From an uncultured Ruminococcus sp. (lineage in GTDB: Bacteria; Bacillota; Clostridia; Oscillospirales; Acutalibacteraceae): 5,107 bases of DNA. Location: positions 1 to 5,107 of the forward strand of contig CACXGJ010000048.1 of NCBI GenBank assembly GCA_902767125.1, in the 5' to 3' direction. Both the position numbers and the translations under genes were made by a program. The notes under the pieces were generated by a model. It searched no databases. It saw only the letters and a program-made list of their open reading frames with translations, and had not been told where the DNA came from. How positions within the stretch are numbered: position 1 is the first letter of the stretch; each line of letters opens with the position of its first letter. Positions 1-4,795 of this stretch are shown one piece after another.

Positions 1-103
1 ACTCAACCACTGCATCATTTTCAGCCTCAAGCTTTTCAACATATACAACATCACCGTTAGCGACCTTGTACTGTTTACCGCCTGTTTGGATAATTGCGTA
101 CAT
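1..103 (-). CDS. rplU: Large ribosomal subunit protein bL21, N-terminal part (runs off left edge)
   Basis: This is the first 34 codons of L21, a 50S subunit protein that binds 23S rRNA. The minus-strand translation begins MYAIIQTGGKQYKV and continues with a VYVEKLEAE segment, which is the highly conserved L21 N-terminus. The ATG is at 101-103 and is preceded by a ribosome binding site (AGGTAGGTG, 110-118) with 6 bases of spacing. The gene is cut by the window edge, not broken. In Firmicutes it normally heads an operon with a small ribosomal-associated protease gene and rpmA (L27), which would lie to the left of this window. It is expressed from the promoter at 194-223 through a structured leader. 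Confidence 0.96.
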   Translation of the reverse strand, partial: MYAIIQTGGKQYKVANGDVVYVEKLEAENDAVVE

Positions 104-188
104 TTTTTGCACCTACCTGTCAATTCAAGCTCGCTGCCGTAGGCGTGACCTTTCGGTCATCTTTCACACAAGCCCACAGTATGCGGCT
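104..188 (-). ncRNA. Structured 5' leader of rplU (L21 leader-like cis-regulatory RNA)
   Basis: The region between the predicted transcription start (about 187-189) and the rplU start codon folds well when read on the minus strand. An outer helix pairs 185-187 (GCC) with 136-138 (GGC) and, after a bulge, 172-177 (GUGGGC) with 139-144 (GCCUAC). Inside it a hairpin with a GAAA tetraloop pairs 155-159 with 146-150. A known L21 leader RNA family sits in this position in Firmicutes and is thought to mediate autogenous control by L21. Assignment to that family rests on position and fold, not on a covariance-model search. The 3' part contains the rplU ribosome binding site, which can pair with one arm of the outer helix (see findings). 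Confidence 0.72.
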
Positions 189-193
189 CTTTT

Positions 194-223
194 ATCATAC
201 CACATCAAAACCCGACTTGTCAA
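194..223 (-). promoter_or_regulatory. Sigma-A type promoter of rplU
   Basis: On the minus strand a perfect TTGACA -35 box (218-223) is followed by an 18-base spacer and a TATGAT -10 box (194-199). The predicted start at about 187-189 coincides with the first base of the structured leader, so promoter and leader support each other. The -35 box lies only 13 bases beyond the terminator of the upstream gene pair, showing that rplU is separately transcribed. Confidence 0.85.
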
Positions 224-236
224 GCAATTTTTCGGC

Positions 237-273
237 AAAAAATCAGGGCAAAAAATATTTTTTCTGCCCTGAT
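237..273 (-). terminator. Intrinsic terminator after the kinase-like/small membrane protein unit
   Basis: An inverted repeat pairs 243-250 with 265-272 (TCAGGGCA/TGCCCTGA), extended inward by an A5/T5 helix with one bulged base. Read on the minus strand it is followed by a run of six Ts (237-242). It begins 6 bases after the stop codon of the small membrane protein gene. There is no comparable T run on the plus strand, so it is best called a minus-strand terminator. Confidence 0.85.
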
Positions 274-278
274 GAGAT

Positions 279-473
279 TCATTTCAATTTTCCTTTATTG
301 TTATAATAATCATAATCGGATACATCAAGATGCTTGTCCTTTTCGAGATTGTTGTCATCTCTTTTGAACATTCCGCTTCCTGCTGTATAGTCATGGTTTG
401 CATTTCTGACCTTTGCGACACCTGTGCCAACAATTACGACCACAAGTATCAGCCAGCCCCACCACGGTATCAT
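279..473 (-). CDS. Small single-pass membrane protein of unknown function (64 aa)
   Basis: I do not recognise a family. The protein starts MIPWWGWLILVVVIVGTGVA, which gives a tryptophan-bearing N-terminus and one hydrophobic segment at about residues 3-20. A hydrophilic, strongly charged tail of about 44 residues follows, rich in Asp, Asn, Lys and Tyr. The segment could be an uncleaved anchor; no lipobox is visible. That the gene is real is supported by a strong ribosome binding site (AGGGGTGA, 480-487) 6 bases before the ATG, by its position 20 bases after the kinase-like gene on the same strand, and by a terminator directly after its stop. Similar stand-alone anchors with charged tails are common in clostridia, and nothing here shows the function. 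Co-expression with the upstream P-loop protein is likely. Confidence 0.72.
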   Translation of the reverse strand: MIPWWGWLILVVVIVGTGVAKVRNANHDYTAGSGMFKRDDNNLEKDKHLDVSDYDYYNNKGKLK

Positions 474-479
474 GATACA

Positions 480-487
480 TCACCCCT
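480..487 (-). promoter_or_regulatory. Ribosome binding site of the small membrane protein gene
   Basis: AGGGGTGA on the minus strand lies 6 bases before the ATG at 471-473, within the gap after the kinase-like gene. It is close to the ideal Shine-Dalgarno sequence and is the main reason to accept the 64-codon reading frame as translated. Confidence 0.75.
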
Positions 488-493
488 GTATGA

Positions 494-1087
494 TCAGTCA
501 TATTTCTCAAAGAACTTCATTATCTCCTTGAAGGAGCTTTCGGTAAGCTCGTCAGTCGAATTATAGTGAAGCAGAAGACTTCCGTCATCTTCGGGATCAC
601 GGAGATTTTCGGGTATTTTGAAATTTACCTTTGATATATATTCATCCCAGTTTTCAAGCTTCCATACATCCCTGTCGGAATTTCTCTTTATCATACGCTG
701 ATGGCAGACTTCAGGATCTGTAACTATCCATATTACCGTCAGTTTGGCACCGTAATCCTTGAGTTTTTCACGAAGCCCTGCTATGTATTCATCATCTCTT
801 ATTTCCTGGGTAAAAGGAGCATTCACCATCACAAGATTCTCATATTTCAAAGCCTCGAATGCCAGATCCATTATCACATCATATTCGTAGTCACGGACCT
901 GTTTCTGAAAAAATTCCGAACTTCTGTTATACGGCTCGCCCGCAACAGCAAACACCTGTTTTGAAAGGGGTATGAGAGTATCCTTATCGAGATATACGAT
1001 ATGCTTTATCTCTGTTGCAAGTCTTCTTGAAAGCTTGGTTTTTCCGCAGGCAGGCGGTGATGTTACGAATATCATTCTCTTTTCCAT
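494..1087 (-). CDS. P-loop NTPase/kinase-like protein (AAA_33 or zeta-toxin-like fold)
   Basis: This is a 197-residue single-domain cytoplasmic protein. A P-loop follows the first beta strand (FVTSPPACGKT, residues 7-17), with K16 and T17 as the phosphate- and Mg-binding residues. The first glycine of the GxxxxGK[ST] pattern is replaced by serine. Next come a YLDKDT segment (D34, D36) like the acidic substrate/metal site of small-molecule kinases, a hydrophobic strand ending in VNAPF (88-92) at the Walker B position, and a strand plus Arg-rich lid (WIVTDPE at 120-126, then R131, R135, R139). This layout fits P-loop phosphotransferases such as AAA_33, shikimate-kinase-like and zeta-like proteins. 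The substrate cannot be told. The ATG has a GGGAG ribosome binding site 10 bases upstream (1098-1102). No antitoxin-like partner is present, so a toxin role is not supported. The small membrane protein follows after 20 bases. Confidence 0.82.
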   Translation of the reverse strand: MEKRMIFVTSPPACGKTKLSRRLATEIKHIVYLDKDTLIPLSKQVFAVAGEPYNRSSEFFQKQVRDYEYDVIMDLAFEALKYENLVMVNAPFTQEIRDDEYIAGLREKLKDYGAKLTVIWIVTDPEVCHQRMIKRNSDRDVWKLENWDEYISKVNFKIPENLRDPEDDGSLLLHYNSTDELTESSFKEIMKFFEKYD

Positions 1088-1170
1088 TAGTTAAAAACTC
1101 CCTTAAAATAAAATCAACATAAAATATCCGAATTTAACGGACTAAAAAATAATTTACTGAACTTGCAATT

Positions 1171-1199
1171 ATCATAACATATTTATGCAAAAAAATCCA
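1171..1199 (-). promoter_or_regulatory. Possible promoter of the kinase-like gene (weak)
   Basis: The 135-base gap 1088-1222 is AT-rich. On the minus strand it has a good -10 box (TATGAT, 1171-1176), but the best -35 at 17 bases (TGGATT, 1194-1199) matches only half of the consensus. No convincing terminator for the HD-GYP gene is seen here, only a 4-bp inverted repeat (TCCG/CGGA) at 1127-1141. Read-through from the HD-GYP gene is therefore possible. Confidence 0.3.
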
Positions 1200-1222
1200 T
1201 ATATTTTTATAAAAAATTTTCT

Positions 1223-2500
1223 TTAATCCGCATTTGCTTTTGCAATGTCATCTATCTGTTCTCTTATACGAAGAAAAGCATCCGTAACTATCGGATCAAA
1301 TTTTTTACCACGCTGTTGTCTTATATTTTCAAAGACCTCTGACGTGGGCATTGCGGATTTATAAACTCTTTTCGCCGAAAGTGCATCAAAATAATCAGCT
1401 ATCGTCATTATCCTTGCACACAACGGTATTGCATCTCCCTCTATGCCATAGGGATAACCCGAACCGTCCCAACATTCATGATGATACAATGCAACCCACT
1501 TTGCCACCTTGAGAAATTCCTCATCCTCTATATCCGACATAGCTTTTTCTATAATAGCCTTGCCGTTTACCGTATGATTTTTTATGGTTTCAAATTCTTC
1601 TTTTGTAAGCCTTCCGGGTTTTTGGAGGATTGCATCAGGCACTGTTATCTTTCCTATATCATGCAACGGTGCGGATATCATTGTATCATGCATATATCTT
1701 TCTGTCAGTATATCATCATAGTCCCCGTTTCTTTTCAGCTCATTCACAAGTGCTACAACATAATCTGTTGTTCTTTTGACGTGCTTGCCCGTACTGCCGT
1801 CACGGGCTTCTATTATATTCGCAAAGCTGATTATGATCTGATTTTGCATCCTCTCTATGGCAGCTATCTTTTCATCAACGCTTATATCAAGCTCACTTCT
1901 TTTATTATCCACCGAAGAAAATATTCTTGCCGTATAAACAGCCGTAACTATAAAGCTTATCGTCACATTGATTATGAGAAGACCGACATTTACTGCATAA
2001 GGCAGACTGTACAGAGGATTCTTGTTATTAAAATATACGACGAGCCATATAAATGTGACAGAGGCTACAAATATTATCACATTACGGACATATTTCATAA
2101 GCCTGCCCTTGTTTCCGATAAGTGCTGTCATAAATATAAGAGGTATCATAAGATACTGAAAGCCCGATTGCAGTCCGAAAAGATTGACACTGCATATCTG
2201 ATGGAGAAAAAGCTCCAGCACCATAAATAATATACATGAAAGCCATGAGCCTTTGAAGTATTTCAGCATGATGACAAAGACTGCATATAATACAACGCTT
2301 ATTATCTCAAACGCCTGCATTGTGGTTATTTGGAAATATGAAAATACAAGCAGATATATCGCATGGAGTACAAGGCATATCAGAAAAAACATATTCAGCG
2401 GAGCAGTAAATGATGCAAACGCCGCATAATCCTTATCATCGTTATAAGCAGGCGTTCCTACAAAAAAATCTACGACCTTATTTTTTTTATTAATATCCAT
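1223..2500 (-). CDS. Membrane-anchored HD-GYP domain protein, predicted cyclic-di-GMP phosphodiesterase
   Basis: The 425-residue protein has an N-terminal membrane part with about six hydrophobic segments (roughly residues 33-56, 62-82, 86-106, 111-129, 139-157, 168-190). A helical linker (about 197-230) leads to a C-terminal HD-GYP domain. The metal-site motifs are intact: H240 in GKHVKR, H280-D281 with G283-K284 in HDIGK, H309, H340-H341-E342, D345 with GYP at 348-350, and D369 in the IADYFDA stretch. HD-GYP enzymes hydrolyse cyclic-di-GMP, so this should lower the second messenger in response to something sensed at the membrane. There is no receiver or GGDEF domain. The usual Pro after H309 is Thr. 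The start is uncertain: ATG at 2500 has no good ribosome binding site, and an in-frame GTG at 2512 would add four residues. It is divergent from the deacetylase gene. Confidence 0.9.
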   Translation of the reverse strand: MDINKKNKVVDFFVGTPAYNDDKDYAAFASFTAPLNMFFLICLVLHAIYLLVFSYFQITTMQAFEIISVVLYAVFVIMLKYFKGSWLSCILFMVLELFLHQICSVNLFGLQSGFQYLMIPLIFMTALIGNKGRLMKYVRNVIIFVASVTFIWLVVYFNNKNPLYSLPYAVNVGLLIINVTISFIVTAVYTARIFSSVDNKRSELDISVDEKIAAIERMQNQIIISFANIIEARDGSTGKHVKRTTDYVVALVNELKRNGDYDDILTERYMHDTMISAPLHDIGKITVPDAILQKPGRLTKEEFETIKNHTVNGKAIIEKAMSDIEDEEFLKVAKWVALYHHECWDGSGYPYGIEGDAIPLCARIMTIADYFDALSAKRVYKSAMPTSEVFENIRQQRGKKFDPIVTDAFLRIREQIDDIAKANAD

Positions 2501-2540
2501 ATATAAGAACACATCTTTCTAATTTCAAATTTATGGTAAT

Positions 2541-2569
2541 ATTATAATATATTTTTTCAGATTTAGCAA
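2541..2569 (-). promoter_or_regulatory. Promoter of the HD-GYP gene
   Basis: On the minus strand a TTGCTA -35 box (2564-2569), a 17-base spacer and a perfect TATAAT -10 box (2541-2546) predict a start near 2534. That leaves 33 bases before the ATG at 2500, or about 21 before the GTG at 2512. The 121-base divergent region 2501-2621 is very AT-rich. On the plus strand only a TATTAT box (2580-2585) without a credible -35 is visible, so the promoter of the deacetylase gene remains undefined. Confidence 0.65.
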
Positions 2570-2607
2570 TATAATTTTGTATTATATCAATAGATTTTTT
2601 ATATTTC

Positions 2608-2614
2608 AGGGTGA
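2608..2614 (+). promoter_or_regulatory. Ribosome binding site that sets the deacetylase start
   Basis: AGGGTGA lies 7 bases before the ATG at 2622-2624. It decides against an in-frame ATG at 2577, which has no ribosome binding site and would put an unlikely 15-residue extension before the membrane anchor. Confidence 0.8.
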
Positions 2615-2621
2615 TATCACT

Positions 2622-3497
2622 ATGTATGCTTCTTTGAGATTGAATAAACTCCTGACACTTTTCGCTGTCATAGCGGCAGCTTCCATAATATGTTATGCGA
2701 TAGTCTTGAGACAGGATTCTCCTGCCGCCATCCAGATACAGCCTGTCAGGATCGCTGTTATCATGTATCATGGTCTTATTGATGACAGCTCAAAGCAAAA
2801 CAAATATTTCATTGATCCGAAGTATTTTGAAGAAGACCTGAAATATCTCAATGAAAACGGATTCCATACAATTTTTGCAAGCGACCTTATAAGTCACTTT
2901 GAAAAAAATACTCCCCTGCCCGAAAAGCCCGTTTTACTGACATTTGATGACGGATATTACAATAATTACACATTAGCCTATCCTCTGCTGAAAAAATACA
3001 ACTGCAAAGCCGTAATATCCCCGATAGGACATCCTGCCGATGAAGCAGTCAATGAAAGCAAGCAAAACCCTTTTTACTCTCAATGCACATGGAAACAACT
3101 TAAAGAAATGTCCGATTCAGGTCTTGTTGAAATACAAAATCACACCTATGATCTCCATCACATTGATAACGGACGAAACGGAGCTAAAAATAATCCAAAT
3201 GAAAATTTCAATGAATACAAAAAAATGCTTTCGGATGACCTGATGAAATTCAATAAGAGAATGTTCGAGGAGACAGGAAAATATCCCGAAAGTATTGTAT
3301 TTCCATTCGGTGCAAGGAGCAAGCAGACCATTGAGATAGTAAGATCACTCGGCTTCAAGGCTGCCTTTGACTGTGAGGAAAAAATAAATATCCTTTCATC
3401 CTCACAAGATCTGTTTTACATCCACCGATTTTTAAGACCAAATAATATGTCATCAAAAGACTTCTTCGAGAATACAATTTTTATCAGTGAGAAATAA
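2622..3497 (+). CDS. Membrane-anchored polysaccharide deacetylase (NodB domain, CE4 family)
   Basis: The 291-residue protein has a short basic N-terminus and one hydrophobic segment (about 10-29), a signal anchor placing the enzyme outside the membrane. A NodB/CE4 domain follows: VIMYHGL (46-52), motif 1 TFDDG (107-111; D109 the predicted catalytic base, D110 a metal ligand), motif 2 HTYDLH (174-179; H174 and H179 metal ligands), motif 3 VFPFGA (226-231) and a late IHRF (267-270). Such enzymes remove N-acetyl groups from GlcNAc or MurNAc in peptidoglycan or surface polysaccharides, using a divalent metal. The five-residue step between the two histidines resembles PgaB/IcaB-type deacetylases more than PgdA (four). 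It precedes the amidase gene by 43 bases with no terminator between, so co-transcription and a cell-wall role are likely; the exact substrate is open. Confidence 0.9.
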   Translation: MYASLRLNKLLTLFAVIAAASIICYAIVLRQDSPAAIQIQPVRIAVIMYHGLIDDSSKQNKYFIDPKYFEEDLKYLNENGFHTIFASDLISHFEKNTPLPEKPVLLTFDDGYYNNYTLAYPLLKKYNCKAVISPIGHPADEAVNESKQNPFYSQCTWKQLKEMSDSGLVEIQNHTYDLHHIDNGRNGAKNNPNENFNEYKKMLSDDLMKFNKRMFEETGKYPESIVFPFGARSKQTIEIVRSLGFKAAFDCEEKINILSSSQDLFYIHRFLRPNNMSSKDFFENTIFISEK

Positions 3498-3540
3498 AAA
3501 ACACTCCTCACTTCTAACTTGATTTCAGGGAGGAATCTTT

Positions 3541-4278
3541 ATGCCAAGCGTATTTTTAAGCCCGTCTACCCAAGAATACAACCCATATATTGACGGAGGA
3601 AACGAAGAATATTACATGAATATCATAACCGATGCACTCATTCCCTATCTTGAGGCATCAGGAATAGAGTATGAAAGAAATGATCCCTCAAAAACCTTTG
3701 CAAATTCCGTGAGACTCTCAAATGCAGGAAATTTTGATCTGCATCTTGCACTCCACTCAAATGCCGCTCCTCCGCAAAATTCAGGCAAATTTACGGGCAG
3801 TCAGGTATATTACTATACCGACAGCGTTCAGGGGAAAAAAGCTGCCGATATTTTTGCAAATAACCTCAAGGAAATATACTATAATCCCCAAAATGTAAAA
3901 ACAGTCCCCACAAAAACTTTGGGCGAACTCAACCGTACAAAATCACCTGCAATTCTCATTGAACTTGCCTATCATGATAATCCCGATGATGCAGAATGGA
4001 TTCGTGACAATATCGGCACCATCGCCCAAAATCTCTCTGTGTCAATAAGCGACTTCCTCGGCATCGCAGAAAACTCTCCCTCACCAATGCAAACAGCCAC
4101 TGTCAGAACTCAAAGCTCCAATCTCAATCTCCGTGCAGAGCCTTCTCAAAATTCCCGCATAATCGCCCGTATACCAAACGGCTCAAAAATACAGATCCTC
4201 GGCAATGACGGGAAATGGTATCTCACTTTATGGAACGGCTCACAGGGATATGTTTCAGGCGATTATCTTGAATTTTGA
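3541..4278 (+). CDS. N-acetylmuramoyl-L-alanine amidase (amidase_3 type) with C-terminal SH3 domain
   Basis: The 245-residue protein has an amidase_3 domain (about 3-174), a short Ser/Pro linker, and a bacterial SH3 domain (about 185-245, with NLNLRAEPS at 194-202 and GYVSGDYLEF at the end) that usually binds the cell wall. Amidase_3 enzymes are zinc hydrolases that cut the bond between N-acetylmuramic acid and L-Ala. Visible active-site candidates are E23 (EEYYMN), H72 (LALHSNA) and the catalytic-type E141 (ILIELAYHDN). The usual first ligand histidine (GHG motif) is replaced: the segment reads LSPSTQEYN, with Q11 there. I recall clostridial relatives with the same SPSxQ start, so this may be a subfamily trait. 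There is no signal peptide, and an in-frame TGA at 3520-3522 rules out a longer N-terminus. The ribosome binding site AGGGAGGA (3527-3534) fixes the start. Confidence 0.87.
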   Translation: MPSVFLSPSTQEYNPYIDGGNEEYYMNIITDALIPYLEASGIEYERNDPSKTFANSVRLSNAGNFDLHLALHSNAAPPQNSGKFTGSQVYYYTDSVQGKKAADIFANNLKEIYYNPQNVKTVPTKTLGELNRTKSPAILIELAYHDNPDDAEWIRDNIGTIAQNLSVSISDFLGIAENSPSPMQTATVRTQSSNLNLRAEPSQNSRIIARIPNGSKIQILGNDGKWYLTLWNGSQGYVSGDYLEF

Positions 4279-4302
4279 ATCAAAAGAAATTACAAGAATC
4301 TA

Positions 4303-4331
4303 TTTACAAAAACAAAAAATTATGATATATT
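4303..4331 (+). promoter_or_regulatory. Promoter of the perR-rubrerythrin operon
   Basis: A TTTACA -35 box (4303-4308), a 17-base spacer and a TATATT -10 box (4326-4331) predict transcription starting near 4338, about 37 bases before the perR ATG. No terminator hairpin for the amidase gene is visible in 4279-4302, so some read-through into perR is possible. Confidence 0.65.
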
Positions 4332-4344
4332 ATATTAATAATTA
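4330..4344 (+). promoter_or_regulatory. Candidate Per box (PerR operator) over the perR start site
   Basis: TTATATTAATAATTA matches the Bacillus Per box consensus TTATAATNATTATAA at 11 of 14 defined positions. It overlaps the end of the -10 box and the predicted start site, where a bound repressor would block transcription. The region is so AT-rich that a match of this quality could arise by chance; autoregulation is plausible because perR is commonly self-repressed. Confidence 0.4.
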
Positions 4345-4361
4345 AGAACAGTTATCGTTTT

Positions 4362-4369
4362 GGAGGTGA
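4362..4369 (+). promoter_or_regulatory. Ribosome binding site that sets the perR start
   Basis: GGAGGTGA lies 5 bases before the ATG at 4375-4377. An in-frame TTG at 4360 overlaps this site and so cannot be the start that uses it. Confidence 0.88.
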
Positions 4370-4374
4370 AGATA

Positions 4375-4794
4375 ATGCAGTGCAAACGGAATTTCAGTGC
4401 GAAAAGAGAGGCTATTTACAGGACACTTTCATCGACCGACTCTCATCCCACAGCCGAATGGATATATGAAAAGCTTAAAGTTCAGATACCTGACTTGAGT
4501 CTCGGAACAGTCTACAGAAATTTATCCGTCTTCAAGGAAGCAGGACTCATAAAGTCTGTCGGTGTCATCAACGGGCATGAGCGTTTTGACTGGGACACCT
4601 CTCAACATTCACATTTCGTATGCAGCTGCTGCTTCAGGATAATCGACATCCCAAAATCAAGGATGTTCATTGACCAAAACACATTGAGCCATCTCGAAAA
4701 TGAATGTGATGTGCATATCCAAGGTCACAGCATTACTTTTTACGGCTTGTGCGGTGACTGTTCAAAAAATTCCATTGAATCGGAGGATAACTAA
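4375..4794 (+). CDS. perR: PerR-type peroxide-sensing repressor (Fur family)
   Basis: The 139-residue protein has an N-terminal winged helix (about 7-65, recognition region SLGTVYRNLSVF at 42-53) and a C-terminal dimerisation/metal domain. The regulatory-metal ligands of B. subtilis PerR (H37, D85, H91, H93, D104) align with H24 in HPTAE, D72 in RFD, H78 and H80 in QHSH, and D91 in IID. Two CxxC pairs (C83/C86 and C126/C129) form the structural zinc site. That ligand set favours PerR over Fur or Zur. With Fe bound, PerR represses oxidative-stress genes; peroxide oxidises a ligand histidine and releases it from DNA. The N-terminus lacks about 13 residues present in the B. subtilis protein, but the helix-turn-helix is whole. 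An extra cysteine (C85) sits inside the first CxxC. A rubrerythrin gene follows after one base, a typical PerR target. Confidence 0.92.
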   Translation: MQCKRNFSAKREAIYRTLSSTDSHPTAEWIYEKLKVQIPDLSLGTVYRNLSVFKEAGLIKSVGVINGHERFDWDTSQHSHFVCSCCFRIIDIPKSRMFIDQNTLSHLENECDVHIQGHSITFYGLCGDCSKNSIESEDN

Positions 4795-4795
4795 A

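Noticed and set aside
66..306. Two plus-strand frames of about 70 codons
   Set aside because: They overlap the rplU start, its leader RNA and the terminator on the other strand, with no sensible protein features.
494..1087. Zeta-type toxin of a toxin-antitoxin system
   Set aside because: The fold may be related, but there is no antitoxin-like gene next to it; the neighbour is a membrane protein and lies downstream.
1478..2230. A 250-codon open frame on the plus strand, antisense to the HD-GYP gene
   Set aside because: It lies wholly within the well-supported HD-GYP gene, its translation is a Tyr/Ile/His/Cys-rich mix with no domain pattern, and no ribosome binding site stands out. It is a by-product of the codon use of the real gene.
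2577..2621. Upstream ATG extending the deacetylase by 15 residues
   Set aside because: It has no ribosome binding site, while the ATG at 2622 has a good one at ideal spacing and gives a normal membrane anchor.
2490..2771. A 93-codon frame on the minus strand across the divergent promoter region
   Set aside because: It overlaps the deacetylase start, both promoters and the HD-GYP start, and has no recognisable motif.
3498..3540. Possible terminator between deacetylase and amidase (CTCCT near 3504 with AGGGAGG near 3530)
   Set aside because: The complementarity involves the amidase ribosome binding site, is short, and has no T run after it.
4360..4374. TTG start extending PerR by five residues
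   Set aside because: The TTG overlaps the strong ribosome binding site GGAGGTGA that serves the ATG at 4375.
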